From the NCBI RefSeq assembly GCF_030052815.1, contig NC_079507.1, positions 59,089,119-59,153,118 on the forward strand: 64,000 nt of DNA, in the 5' to 3' direction. The position numbers were made by a program, and so were the translations under genes. Under the pieces are notes generated by a model. It did no database searches. It was not told the DNA's origin and was given only the letters and a program-made list of their open reading frames with translations. This DNA comes from Hevea brasiliensis. Lineage: Eukaryota > Streptophyta > Magnoliopsida > Malpighiales > Euphorbiaceae. The first letter of the stretch is position 1. Every line of letters begins with the position of its first letter. Shown in pieces: positions 47,772-60,529 of the stretch.

Positions 47772-49080
47772 TTACTCGAGATTAAGCACAGGGATATCTT
47801 CTGCTTCCGAATTATCAAGCTCTTGCCCTTCAGCGATTGGTGAAATTAGCGCCTCGGACATGGAGTCTAGTTGTATGACATCCATGGATGGTTCTAAAGG
47901 AGACTCTTCACTTTCTTCTGGATTCTCAATGATTGGTTTGGTAAAAACGTCTATGATTTTTGGGACAATTTTTACTTTCCCAAATATTCTGTCAAACCTT
48001 TGATCCCTGAGCATATTCCTCATCCAGAATCTTTCATCTACTAGAGCATCTTCTTCATATCCCAAGCCGAAGAGACCGATCTTCTGAATAACTGGTATAG
48101 GTTCGACAATCCCCTATAACGCGGTGCCTAATCCCTTGCCCTTCTCATAGCCACTTTTCAACGTTACCTTTGCAACCATTGCTGTAGCTGCTTTATCCCT
48201 CGGGATAGTTTCTTGTAATTCTAGTGCTTGGAAAGAACTTTCCAAGGATCTTTCGGTTGTTTCTATATAAGGAACCGATTGAGGTTTAGTGACTAGCATG
48301 GCTTCCTCCCCTCTTACTGTGATGATTTTGCCGCTCATGATGTACTTGATCCTCTGATGCACTTGATCCTCTGATGCAAAGTTGAAGGTACTGCATTTAC
48401 CAAATGGATCCAAGGTCTCCCCAACAACATGGTGTATGCTGGCTCAATATCCATTACTTAGAATGTGATGTTAAAAGTGCATGCCCCAATCTGAAGCGGC
48501 AAATCGATGTCCCCTAGTACCTCTCTCTTTGTACCGTCAAAGGCTCTTACTACCATGGCACTTTGGTATACGGCTGATGGATCAACAGGTAGTTTTGCCA
48601 AGGTGACATTAGGCAAAACATTGAGGGCAGATTCATTATCAATCAGAACTTTAGCGACTATGCACCCTTTACACTTAACTGTTACATGCAGAGCTGGTAT
48701 GCTTCAAGCTAGCCGGGTCTACTTCATCTTTCGAGAAAGTGAAAAAATTGGACGCCTGAATTTGCCCCACTATCTTCTCAAATTGCCCTGGTGTGATATT
48801 GGGGGTCGCAAAGGCCTGGTCCAGAACTTTTTGTAAGGCATGGCAATGCATTTCCGAGCTCAATATCAATGACAGCAAGGAAATTCGAGCGGGTGTCTTT
48901 CTTAACTGCTCGATGATGTCATATTCACTTTGTTTCATGATCTGCAGTAGTAGTTCCTCTTCTTCTTTCTTTTCACTAGATTCCCCTTTCTCAACCCTTA
49001 CAGCCCCTTACTCCATATTTTCTTATGACTCTCCCATTTTTACTTTCTCCTTCTTCTTTTCTGCTTCATCATTTCCGTAA
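47772..49080 (-). pseudogene. Ogre protease region (pseudogene)
   Basis: Upstream of RT on the minus strand, the segment SEYDIIEQLRKTPARISLLS (48860-48935) and NITPGQFEKIVGQIQ precede the retropepsin core. The core reads AKVLIDNESALNVLP at about 48610-48660. The family normally has Asp-Asn-Gly-Ser there; the Gly is replaced by Glu. VMDIEPAYTMLLGRPWIH follows (48395-48450), then a glycine-rich KSGYEKGKGLG (G-patch-like) segment near 48130-48165. Stops occur near 48115, 48460 and 48675. Confidence 0.8.
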
Positions 49081-49112
49081 CATCTCCCTCTCCTGCTTAT
49101 AAATTCTACTTC

Positions 49113-51334
49113 CTAATCTTGTGGGAACGAGTTACTGGTTGTGACAGGTTTTGGCTTTGGTTGAGGAGTAGTATTGTTAGAGGGCCTAGTATAGGTCATC
49201 TTGAAATGCTCGTGTGGGGTGAAGCATGGCTTAGAAGAGGTGATGGGTTGAGTGTAGGTATAGTTAAGGGTAGGAATTAAAGTGCTGTTGGATGCGCTCT
49301 GAGTAAATACTTGGAGGTTGTAGTTCCAAGGCACTGTATGGGTATTAGTGACTGGGAGTTGAGGTGGAGTTCGGATGATCGTTATTGGTGGTACTAGTGG
49401 TATTGGTGTGTTAGGAGCAGAAAAGACTATTCTTGGATTGGGGGTAGAGGTATCTCGGCCAAATCTGGTTGTGTTCACTTCATCTTCTATCCTTGACCTC
49501 TGCTGACATCTCAAAATTCTGAGTGATAGCATTTTTCGAACTTCCTGCCTGAATTCATCACAGTTGTGCAACCCATGATCGGCCGCTCCTCCATGGTAAG
49601 GGCATCCTGAATTATGCTGATCACTTCGCAACCCAAATCCCTGAGGGCATACATATCCCTCTCTTACCGCGATTGCAAAAATCTCATTAAAATGCGGAAT
49701 CAGTTGATTTACCTCCAAGATTGATCTTTCATCCCAAGGTTCTATCACATTCACGCCATTCCCTATATCATGATTAGGTAATGGGTTTGAAGAGAGCTAT
49801 TTCCTTTAATTTTTAACCATTCATTTCTGATCAGAGCCTGTACCCTCCCCCGAAGAGCTCCACAATTATCAGTTGAATGCCCCACCACCCCACCATGATA
49901 TTCGTATCAGGCATTAGCATCATACCACTTAGGATATGGTGGCTGAACTGGGCCAAGGGGAATGGGCGCTATGTGATTTATACCTAATAGGTATCGGTAG
50001 ATTTCACTCAGCGGAAGGGGGAGAGGTGGATCAGGACTCCTTAGTGGTCTTGGGTTGGTTTGAGGAGCAGGTGGTCTTAATTGAATAGGTTAAGCAGGCG
50101 GTTTGGGGTGGTAAGCAGCTTAAGGTAGATATTGTGGGCGAGGGTGAGGATAATTTGAAAAATGGGGCAGAACATTTGCTATCATTGGACCTTGAATTGG
50201 AGGGTATGGTCGAAAGTTATTTTAAGGGAGTGGTGGTTGAGCTTGTCTGATGATAGAGTGTACATCACCTTCCTTTTTTTCCCGAAACTGGCGGTTTTCT
50301 TTGCAGAGTTTTCTCCAGTTAACTCCTGCAACCTTCCTAACCTGAGGTTATCTTCAATCATTTCGCCGGCTTGGATAATGTTGAAAAAGCTATTGGACGT
50401 ATTTTCGATCATTAAATTGAAATACGGGGCCTTCAGGGTTTCAATGAATAGAGAGCAAAGCTCATTATTAGTAATCAGAGCATATACCTCAGCTGCCTTC
50501 TCTCTCCATCTCTGTGCATATTCCTTAAAGCTCTCCTTCTCCTTCTGTACCAGATTTTGAAGGTCTCTTCGTGTCGAGGCGACATCGCAATTGAATTTGT
50601 ACTACTTGAGAAAAGCATCAGCCAAATCTTTCCAGGAGCATAGTTTACTCCTATCTAACTGTATGCACCATCGTAAAGTTGCCCCGGAGAGGCTTTCATG
50701 AAAGAAATGGACTAGAAGTCTGTCATCTTCCGTGAGGGCGGACATTTTGGCTATGTAAGTGGCCAAATGGATGCAGAGATCTGAATTTCTGGTATACTTG
50801 TCAAAATCCGGGACTTTAAATTTAGGTGGTACTACTACATCTGATACCAATTTCAGTGAAGATACATCAAATGAGCCATACATGTTCAGACCTTCTATAG
50901 CTCTTAGTCTTTCCTCTAGAGCAAACAACTTCTCATTTTCCTTTTCTTTATTTTTACCCCCTGCTACATAAGTCATGCCTCTAGTTGGAAAATTAGTTGC
51001 AGGGTAAACTGAAGGGATTGGTATGGAAGGGTGAAATTTGGCATTTGAGACAGCCGGATGATAAAAAAACGGGTAAGTCATTATTTGGGAATGTTGGACT
51101 GACAGTGATTGTCAGATCAGGAATAGGAGCCTAAAAGGTGAAAGAGTTTAAAGCTTGATGGGAATCAACCGTCGTTGCGAGTAGGAGAATTATTGGTAGA
51201 TTTTGTTATGGTGTAGGTCAAATGATTTCTTTACTCTGGGACATCTCCCTCATTAGTTTCATCAACTTTGAGACTTGGTCTCTCAATTTCAAAACTTGTC
51301 CTTGTAGGTTCTGTACTTGTTCCTGATCTTTCAT
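49113..51334 (-). pseudogene. Ogre gag pseudogene
   Basis: The likely start is MKDQEQVQNLQGQVLKLRDQ at 51334, followed by stops and a frameshift in a T-run near 51065. The Gag core then reads PPKFKVPDFDKYTRNSDLCI, LVHFFHESLSGATLRWCI and SWKDLADAFLK (50602-50830), with ASTRRDLQNLVQKEKESFKE after a stop at 50602. The C-terminal part (49113-49754) has GCPYHGGAADHGLHNCDEF and a Pro/Thr-rich tail. This is Retrotrans_gag type. The copy is broken in several places. Confidence 0.85.
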
Positions 51335-51819
51335 TATCTTCTTTGTCTAGGACCTTGTTAAGTAAACTCTTTTTGGTTGAACTGCTTGCTCGATCGGGTG
51401 TGCTTTGTTTGGAGCAATGTTGATTTCCTATGGAAAGTTTTTTTTATTAGTTTTAAATTCTATTATAGTTAAAGATCCTAACTAGATAAAGGATACGGTG
51501 GCAGATAACTGCCAAAATAGAGTCTGCAGAAGGTGAATTGTGTCAGCTTTATCATGGCATCACTCAATAGTCCAACAGTGAATAACGGGATCGTATGCAT
51601 GTCTATGATACTTGTCCATATAATGCATTCGTCTTTTCATATAACCCTAACGAGGATAGTTCTCACGGGAGTTACACTATTCATTCATATTTTGCTAAAC
51701 ATGGTTCAAATAATTTATTAACAATCTGTTTATACATAGCATTCTTGCTATTGCCTAGGTTCAGGAAGACTTTTTAAAATACAATGACATCTTTTGAGGT
51801 ACTCATAGAGTCTTTCTTC

Positions 51820-53661
51820 TTATCTGGCAGGATTGAATGTCTTCAAGGAGTACTCAGATTCTGGTAGCAGTTCTTGTTTCCCTTGTACTATCATTCTTTC
51901 TAATTGGTCGACATTTTCTCTCAGCTCTTGATGAAGGGTTGCTTGCCTTTCCTTTTCTTTCCTTTCTTTGGCACATTCTTTCAAAATATCATTAATAAGT
52001 TGTGCCTGCTCCTTCAATTCAAGCTTCTTCTTTTTGTTTTCCTATTTATATTTTTCCATAAGTATTTCCTGATATTCTAGTTTTTCCTGTAATTTGCCAT
52101 TCTGGACTCCTGCCTCTCTCACTGCGCTTTGAAGCAAGGTCTTTTCTTTCTCCCACTGTACTTCTTGTCCCTCAAATTTCGCTTTTCCTGCTATCACTTC
52201 TGCCCTGAGCCTTTTTACCTCCTTTTTCAGGATTTGCTGTTGGTCTTTTAACTGCCTTATACGTTCTTGCAATTGCTGGTTCTTGGTTCTCGAATTCTGT
52301 AGAGAGCTGACCAACTTGGCACTAACTTCTTCTGAAAGAACTTCTCGATGAGATGTGCTTCCCTTAGACTCTGCTAGTTCGAAAACTTGATATCCCTAGT
52401 CTCTGCTTTTTATCCATCTGAGATAATTTTCTGTGGTGCTTGGCCCTTTAGGTGATCGTTCAATCAAGGTGACCTTTTCCCAGGATTTACGAAATGCTTT
52501 CAATTCTTCCTCTCTGCCGGGTTCATGATATAAATGAGTTTAATGAAACCCTTCAACATTGGGCGTGAATTAGGTTGAACCGAATTGCCTCATTACCAAA
52601 GCTGTAATGTAACTTGTGCACCCGGTCAATCCTATCAAAAGTACCAAGTGATTATCCTCTGTACTGAACAAAATGGGCTAGCCCATAGGCCACAACTTCC
52701 TCCAGCAATAGTTGTGATTGTTGAAGCTTAGAATCTGCTCTTGCCATTGTAGTTCATTCCTCGGACTTATTGCCAATTTAGCCATCTTTTCGATGAGAGG
52801 CTGGTCGGGATACTAGGTTAATCCCTTAGTTTCCAAAAGATAGATATGGCTGAGGATCCAAAGATGTAGCAATTGGGAACAACACTTGATGGTTCCCTTA
52901 CCCTGTCGTCGGCAATACGTTAGAGTCAAAAAGGTCTTCGAGAGGATGGTAGGTATTGGGTTGACATTTTGCTTCTCTACCACCCAAAACAACTCCGTGA
53001 CGTTGTAAGTTATAACTCCCAAAGGCCTAGGAAATAAGATCAGGCCGTAAATTCCCAAAGCTAGTGCTAATGAAGCGTACTCCCATTGCTTGCTCTGAAT
53101 ATGCAGATCCAAATGCCTTTTTATGTAAGTCCAATACCACCCATGTGTGCTTCCTTTGATGGTTTCCTTTGCCTTTGCTTCCTCTACAGAGATTCCAAGT
53201 ATATGCTCGAACCATTTCCAGGTATACCTATGCTCGAGGTATAGATAAATCTGATTCTGCGCCACATAAGGGATTTCTAACAATGCCTGATATTCCTATA
53301 TAGTGGGAATTGTATCAATATCGCTGAAGGAGAACACCCTATGCCTGGGATTCCAAGTTGATAGCATGGCTTTTAATGCAGGAACTTGTACTCTGACTCG
53401 TATCAAAGTTGCAATCCTCCCATACTTTTTCTCAAACTTTACTTTGACATGATCGGGAAGTGATTTCCAACTGTTGGATAAATCCTCAAGACCAGTCATT
53501 CTAACCTCAACCTTACTTGGATCAAATGGAGGTAATGGGCAAATGTCTGCCCCAATGTCATCAATCTGTAGGGACTTTGAATAATGAATTAGTCTAGACC
53601 ATTGTTTAGCATTCTGTTCTTGCCTTGAAACTCCTTCAGTTGATTGACTCGAGGATGCCAT
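51820..53661 (-). pseudogene. Ogre ORF1 (extra ORF upstream of gag): DUF7745-like plus coiled coil
   Basis: A single frame runs from MASSSQSTEGVSRQEQNAKQ at 53661 for about 614 codons with no frameshift but several in-frame stops (first at 53298-53296, then near 52813 and others, the last at 51820). The N-terminal half (LPDHVKVKFEKKYGRIATLI, WNPRHRVFSFSDIDTIP, LEIPY) resembles the DUF7745 domain found in plant retroelement ORFs. The C-terminal third (51820-52314) is a long Glu/Lys/Gln-rich coiled coil (LQERIRQLKDQQQILKKEVK). An ORF1 before gag is a hallmark of Ogre elements; its function is not known. Confidence 0.85.
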
Positions 53662-54149
53662 TTTAAAGTTTCTGTTTATCTTTTACAGACTCCAGATTAT
53701 AATACCTGTAGAAAGTAGGTCAGCAGAATAAACTTAGGTAATTTTGAATTAAGGTGATGATATCTTTACACCTATCAAGGTAGGAAGGTGCGCAGATTAT
53801 CTTATCAATATAATTCAAAATTACCTTTAAATTACATAAGAAAATTAAAAAGTAAACGAGGGAGTGGAGCAAGAGCAATTATGTCCCTTTTATCCTACGA
53901 ATAGGGAAAATCCTAATACCGGGTAAGTACTATCTAATTGGATAGTTCAATCTTACGAGGTAGTTTGCTATGGCTTTCAGTTATTGTGATAGTTTAGCTC
54001 GAGTTCTAAAAGCTCAAAGGTTCCCAAATTGTTCCTACTGTATACAACAAGGCCTCATTCCACCACCATGATACTAACAGGAGAATTCCATGGGTATCAC
54101 AGTAGATGGAACAAGTTCCAATCTGAGCAGAAGCCTTCACGAATACTAA
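53662..54149 (-). other. Ogre 5' leader, cut by the Athila insertion
   Basis: Non-coding sequence upstream of ORF1. A possible acceptor cctactttctacag sits about 50 nt upstream of the ORF1 start; Ogre leaders are known to be spliced in some species (inference only). The stretch ends at the first base of the Athila LTR; actaa (54145-54149) is the expected target duplication, with its partner outside the window. Confidence 0.55.
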
Positions 54150-55787
54150 TGATACGGTGTGTCCGCAAGTGCACGGGTCACAGTAGTATAGTTTTAAAAA
54201 AAATGATATCGATCCCACAGGGAATTGTGCTTAAATTGGAAATAAAAGTATAAGCTAATTAGAATGACAAAAATTAAATATGTAAAATGAAATTTCAAAT
54301 TAAGACAAAAATTAAAGATATAAAATGAAATTTGGAATTAAAATTGGTATTTAAGGAATTAATGCTAAATCAAACAATTAACAATTAATTAAACTAGATT
54401 ACCAAAATTTAAATTGAAATTGCTATTTATGAGATTTGGAGGATTTAAATCTAAATTCAATAAAAATAAAAATAAAGTGATTCTAGAGATTGGATTTAAA
54501 TTTAAATTGGATTTAAATTGAAATTGCTATTTATGATATTTGGAGGATTTAAATCTAAATTCAATGAAGATTAAATTGATTCTAGAGATTGGATTTTTAA
54601 TATTGTTTGCATGTGGTTTATCCTTAATTTAGCCAAACACATGAGAATTGCAATTTTGAGGGAAATCAATTCTTAAATTTTTGAAACCTTTTTCAAGCAT
54701 TTCAAAGTTGGTTTTCATTAAATCAAACCCTGTTTTCACGGTATTTCAAACCTAACAAAAACCCATTCAAAGCTCTAATTGATTTTTGGAAAGTTCCCCT
54801 TAATCCTCTTAGCTTATCTCTAACACCAAGAAAATAAAGTTTATTGCAAGATTATCTATCTCTAATATTCACTTTTCAGTCCATCTATTAAGGATTAAAG
54901 CTTAACTTAATGAGGGCCCATTCATCAAGCAAGGCAACAAGCTCACAAGCAATAAATCAAAATGTAACAAATCCCATTTAAATGGCTAAATCAGTTCAAA
55001 ACCACAATACAAATCAATATTTACAAACCCATCTCTAGAATCTCAATAAACTACTCACAAATCATTGTTTAAAGACAAACCCAAATGAAGAAATGAAGAA
55101 ATAATGGAAATGTAAGCTAAAGGGGTAGAAAAACCCAGCAAATTGCAGAAGGATCTGCTGCAGAAAAGTGCAGAAACGTGATCCTTGCTGCTGCTGGAAG
55201 AAAATGCAGAAGGTGCTCCTCCTTCTCTCTTTCTAACTTTTCCGAAATTGCCTCCCTTGCTCTCTATGGAAAGAAAATGATAAAATGAGGCTTTATATAG
55301 GCTAAGGGTCTGCCCTAGAATGGGTAAAAGGGGGAAGGTTCCAGAGAAAGTGAGGTAAAAAGCTGGAGTAACGGAAATGCCACGTCAATTATTTCCAGTA
55401 AAAATGACATAAGCCGAGTCAGTTGTGTCGTGGGTTGTGTTGCGGGTTGTGTCGCTCTCGGCGTGAATATCTGACGATCGACACAAGCTGCGACATAAGC
55501 TAATTCAGTTGTGCTGCAGGTTGTGTCGCTCTCGGCCATTTTTTTACTCAACTTCAAAATTTTTGCAATTCGACTTTAATCTCCTCCAAATGGCTACTCT
55601 GATCAAAATACATCAAAATTTCTCCAAATTTAACCTACAAAACAAATAAATTCCAAAAATTAAACTAAGAAGTGTGAAAATTGTAAAGTTGACTAAATAT
55701 ATACTAATATCTATAATAATAGCTATGAACAAGGGTAAATTATGTGCAAAAATTACTCCTAAATGATGATCTAAAATGCATGCATCA
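54150..55787 (-). repeat. 3' LTR of the Athila element
   Basis: 1638 bp on the plus strand from tgatacggtgtgtccgc to aaaatgcatgcatca. It matches 63663-64000 for the visible 338 bases. It contains a GC-richer patch with an imperfect duplication (ggttgtgtcgctctcggc at 55445 and 55519) in otherwise AT-rich sequence. Confidence 0.95.
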
Positions 55788-55799
55788 AATTCCCCCATA
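55788..55799 (-). other. Polypurine tract of the Athila element
   Basis: The minus strand reads ATGGGGGAATT directly before the LTR start TGATGCATGC. Confidence 0.88.
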
Positions 55800-57999
55800 C
55801 TCAAACTCTTGCTTGTCCTCAAGCAAAATTTCATTAAAACTCATTTAGAAGGGAATAGAATCAGTCTTTGAAAACACAAAATTCACTAATCCAAACCACC
55901 AACTTACCTCTAGCCACCAACATTCCAAGTTCCCACCAGCAAAAGCACAAAGAATGAAGCAAGCACTCTCAACAATTACAGAATAGCTAAGAATTAACCA
56001 ATCAACCCAAGCAACAAATACCAACCAGCTACAAGAGTCAATTGTGCCAAAACAAACCTAAATGAAATAGATAGCCAATGTGTCTCAAATAGATGGTGAG
56101 TAATGTATGGAAGATTATATTGCCAAACCCATATGCAAGCATAAAAGATCTAACTCTACTAATGTAACAAGCATTTTTCAAAGAATCATTAGGTCTTTTT
56201 AAGGGTTGTAATGGGGTCAAATAGGGTAAAATTGTGGTTAACAAAGAAAGGGAATAAGGTAAACAAAATATGAGAATAATATTAATCATGAAACTCAAAG
56301 TGCATCCATTTTTTTTTTTTTTTAGTAATTTTTTTTTATCAAGAGGAAAGAAATTCACAATGAATCTTAAGTGCTAACACAATAAAGGGACTACTTTTAT
56401 AATATATTTTTTTTATTTTGTATGTGTCCCTATTTCATGTCACACCCAAAATTACCTTTGGGATATTTTGGTGACCTTTTCAACTTTTCACAATTACTCT
56501 AGCACTTTTCAAGATGTTTCAATCCTCCATTTTTTTTTTATTTTTTTTTTATTTTTATATCATTATCATTTTTTATGCACTTAATTGCTAAAATATTATT
56601 CTCATAGATAGGTGGTAGTGTTTAGGTTTAATGGCTAGGTAAATGACTTGGGTTTCAAAGAAATTAGGGAATTAAGGTTCAAGGGGGTTTACAAGGGTTG
56701 AAATGAAATTAAGGTAGGTTAAGGCTAAATGTGAGGTTTAAAATATGAAGAAATGCCTAAATCATATTCTTATCAAATGCAAGTTAAAAATTTCGCTTTG
56801 AAAGATCTAAGATGCTTGTTCTAGGAATGGTGAGACGACAATGACCATTTTCTTCCTTAAAGGCTTATCCAGACACTCAAAACTCAAAATAACTAATCAG
56901 AATCTGCATACCTAGATGAATGTATTAATTTTCAGCTATTAAGTAAGAGAAAGAATAATGCTTAAGACTTTGTACCCAGCTGGAACTTTCATTCCACTAA
57001 CCATCTAAAGGCAAGTTGGATTGCTTGAATAAGTGGCTTATGGAATTCAAAGACTGGTTTAAAAATTCAAAAATTTTAAATGAATGAATAAAATGCATGA
57101 GTGTAAATGTAAAGTCAACCTATATGTAACTAAGTATGCATAACTAAGTATATGAAGCTATATGCAGTGTATGTACGTGAATATGTACAAGTATGAAGTA
57201 ATGAATGAGTATGTCACTATATGCAAGTGAAAAAGGAAAAAGTAATTTTTGCAAAAAATTTACCCTCTTCCCCATACTCAGAATGAACATTGTCCTCAAT
57301 GTTAAAAGAGTGCAAGGAATGGGATAATTATGTGCATAAAGAAATGGGTAGCTCATATGTGCATAAAGAATTATTACCCTATTGCATAAGCGATAGCACA
57401 ACTTGTGTTGAAAGTGACACAAGCTGAGATAAGAAGTGTTACCTCATTGAAGTGCAGCCAATTTAATTAGATAAAATTTGGACAGCTGCTGCACTCATTG
57501 CAAAAGAAACAGTGCAATGGAATCCATTAAATCAATTAAACTTAAAAAGTTGAAATAGGAAGTTAAGCTCCAAAATATAGCCATCAAGTGTAAATTCTGA
57601 AGGAGCATATTAAAGCAAGTGAGCAATGTACTAAAGACATAAAAGAAAAAAATGTATGTTATGAGGAACTAAAAAAAACGGAATCAGTAAATGGTTCAAG
57701 TAAAAGAAAAACAACACAAGCAAAATATTAACTAAATAAGTTCAAAATACGAATTAATTAAGCAACGAAATTAAAGACATGAAATGTTTTTTTTTTTTTT
57801 ATGCTCATTTGCTTGCAATGCATTGTATCCCATCTGCACAAGGAAATTAGAACAATGTTAAACTCTGAATAAGGAGTATAGAAAAAACTTAAAACAAACA
57901 TATATATGAAAGAAATAAAGAATCAATAAAAAAAAATTATGAGTTATGCACAAAAATGCTAAGTTTAGGTCTTTAGCTTGACCATACTCACTCAAGATG
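55800..57999 (-). other. Athila post-pol non-coding region
   Basis: About 2.2 kb lie between the integrase end and the PPT. Some Athila elements carry an env-like ORF in this position. Here only short AT-rich ORFs occur (for example 56038-56358 and 57144-57422), with no recognisable domain. A second PPT-like motif with the same context as the terminal one lies at about 57268-57300. Confidence 0.65.
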
Positions 58000-59695
58000 T
58001 TATGGAGAATGAGAGAGATAGCAAGTTGCTATCTTCTCAATTGGCTCACCAACTGAATAGTGCCTCAACCTTTGCCCATTTACCTTGAAATTACCTGATT
58101 TTTCACCAAAAATTTCCACAGCACCATGAGGGAAAACTTTCACAATTTTGAATGGACCCGACCACCTTGATTTTAATTTTCCTGGAAAAAAATTCAACCT
58201 TGAATTGAATAAGAGAACCAAATCTCCTTCTTTAAAGTCCTTTTTCTTGATATGCTTATCATGCCATTTTTTAGTTCTTTCTTTATAGATCCTAGCATTT
58301 TCATAAGCATCAAGTCTCAATTCTTCTAATTCATCAAGTTGCAAAAGTCTTTTATGTCCAGCAGCTTGTAAATCAAAATTGATTGCTCTAATGGCCCAAT
58401 AAGCTTTATGTTCTAACTCTACGGGCAAATGGCATGATTTCCCAAAAACTAACCTATAAGGTGTAGTTCCTATGGGGGTTTTAAATGTTGTTCTATATGC
58501 CCAAAGAGTGTCATCTAATTTAAGGGACCAATCTTTTCTGGACTTATTGGATTTTCTCCAAGATTTGCTTGATTTCTCTATTTGTGATTTCTACTTGGCC
58601 ATTTGTTTGAGGGTGATATGGTGTGGCAATCCTATGCTTTACCCCATATTTTCTCATCAATTTTTCAAATTGGTGGTTGCAAAAATGGCTTCCACCACCA
58701 CTGATTATGGCACGTGGGGCACCAAACCTGGTCAAAACAAATTTTTTCAGAAATTTCACCACAACTTTTGCATCATTGGTAGGTGTAGCAATAGCTTCTA
58801 CCCATTTAGATACATAGTCCACCCCTACCAAGATATATTTATTCCCATAAGAAGATGGAAATGGCCCCATGAAATCAATTCCCCACACATCAAATAATTC
58901 AACTTCTAATATGGACTGTTGGGGCATCTCATCTCTCTTGGAAATGTTGCCTACCCTTTGGCACCTATCACATTTGCTTACAAAGTCTCTCACATGTTTA
59001 AACATATTAGGCCAATAGAAACCTGATGTTAAGACTTTTTCAACAGTTTTTGAGACACTAAAATGACCACCATATTCAGAGGAATGACAATGGTAAATAA
59101 CATCATGTATTTCTTCCTCTGGTATACATCTCCTAATTATTCCATCATTACATCTTCTAAACAAAAGAGGTTCTTCCCAAGAATAAAATTTAACATCATG
59201 CAAGAATCTTTTCTTTTGCTGCCAAGACAAATCAGGTGGCAAGACACCACAAGACAAGAAATTCACAATATCAGCAAACCATAGAAGTGCAGAATTCAAC
59301 ACATACAACTGCTCATTCATGAAAAACTCATCAATTGGCACAATTTCATTATCTTTATTTTCAGTTTTTATCCTAGAAAGGTGGTCAGCCACCACATTCT
59401 CAACACCCTTTTTATCTCTTATTTCCAAATCAAATTCTTGAAGTAATAAAATCCATCTAATCAACCTAGATTTAGCTTCTTTCTTGCTCATTAAATACCT
59501 TATTGCTGCATGATCAGTGAAAACTATTACCTTTGAGTTGACCAAATAAGAACGAAATTTATTGAGTGCAAATACTACCGCAAGGAGCTCCTTTTCAATT
59601 GTAGCGTAATTGACTTGAGCTTCATCTAGGGTTCGGCTTGCATAGTAAATGGCATAAGGTTTTCTATCTTTCCGCTGGCCAAGGCGGCTCAACAA
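58000..59695 (-). pseudogene. Athila RNase H and integrase, broken by a frameshift and an active-site change
   Basis: RNase H reads [35 protein letters not shown] and VVADHLSRI (59300-59690), with its N-terminal Asp segment lost at a frameshift near 59690. Integrase follows: the zinc region ([11 protein letters not shown] ... CDRCQRVG), the core Asp in [20 protein letters not shown], then [15 protein letters not shown] where the second catalytic Asp is Gly, and the Glu in [16 protein letters not shown] frameshift near 58545 separates the C-terminal domain (58000-58428: [36 protein letters not shown]). Confidence 0.9.
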
Positions 59696-60529
59696 AAGAA
59701 ACTTGCATCACACATAATTTCGAAGGGCAAAGTCCAATCCGGGGGTTGCATGATAGGAGCTGTTGTTAAGGTCGTCTTCAACCTGCAAAAAGCAACCATA
59801 CAATCTTGATTAAAATCAAATTTAACATCATGATTCAAAAGATTTGTTAAGGGTTTAGCAAGTTTAGAAAAATCCTGAATAAATCGCCGGTAAAATCCGG
59901 CATGTCCAAGGAAACTCCGCACTCCTTTGACAGTGGTTGGAGGTGGCATTTTTTCAATAATTTCTATTTTAGCTCTATCCACTTCAATTCCCCTATTTGA
60001 GATCAAATGCCCTAAAACGATTCCCTCTTGGACCATAAAGTGGCATTTCTCCCAATTCAACACCAGATCATTATCAGCACATCTCTGCAAGATTTTAGAC
60101 AAATTAATCAAGCATGAATCAAAATTAGTGCCATATACTGAAAAGTCATCCATGAAGACCTCCATAATTTCTTCAATAAAATCAGAAAAAATGGCCATCA
60201 TGCACCTTTGAAATGTGCCAGGCGCATTACACAATCCGAATGGCATCCTTCGATATGCAAAGGTGCCATAGGGACAAGTAAATGTAGTTTTTTCTTGGTC
60301 ATCAGGATGTATTGGAATTTGAAAGAAACCAGAATATCCATCTAAGTAACAAAAGAATGAATGCTTGGCTAATCTTTCTAACATTTGATCCATAAAAGGA
60401 AGGGGAAAATGGTCTTTTCTTGTAGCATTGTTCAAATTCATATAGTCTATTCACATTATCCAACTCATACTTGATTCTAGTGGGTATCAATTCATTATTC
60501 TCATTTTTAACAACTGTCACCCCACCTTT
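59689..60529 (-). pseudogene. Athila reverse transcriptase, frameshifted
   Basis: A readable frame (60441-59689) carries NLNNATRKDHFPLPFMDQML, CYLDGYSGFFQIPIHPDDQE, RRMPFGLCNAPGTFQRCM and the catalytic VFMDDFSVYG. Upstream (60520-60445) the segment TVVKNENNELIPTRI lies in a different frame, and the join with Gag-protease at 60530 is out of frame. The RT is therefore not translated continuously. The 3' end stops just after CDAS at 59689. Confidence 0.9.

Larger units (their letters stand above)
36466..54149 (-). mobile_element. Ogre/Tat-type Ty3/gypsy retrotransposon, decayed, with an unusual LTR junction
   Basis: Read on the minus strand the order is 5' leader, ORF1, gag, protease, RT, RNase H, a second RNase H, integrase, 3' UTR with tandem repeats, PPT and a 4.9-kb LTR. 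An extra ORF before gag and a second RNase H between RNase H and integrase are features known for the Tat/Ogre lineage. The high-coordinate LTR is not in the window because an Athila element begins at 54150. On the low side the LTR is followed, not by target DNA, but by a primer-binding site and ~290 bp of leader-like sequence. All coding parts carry stops. Confidence 0.88.

Noticed and set aside
55315..55557. 80-residue ORF with a Thr-Gln-Pro repeat in the Athila LTR
   Set aside because: It results from the duplicated GC-rich patch in the LTR; no start context or family.
56038..57422. env-like ORF of Athila
   Set aside because: Only short AT-rich ORFs; no signal peptide plus transmembrane layout or conserved block that would support an envelope-like protein.
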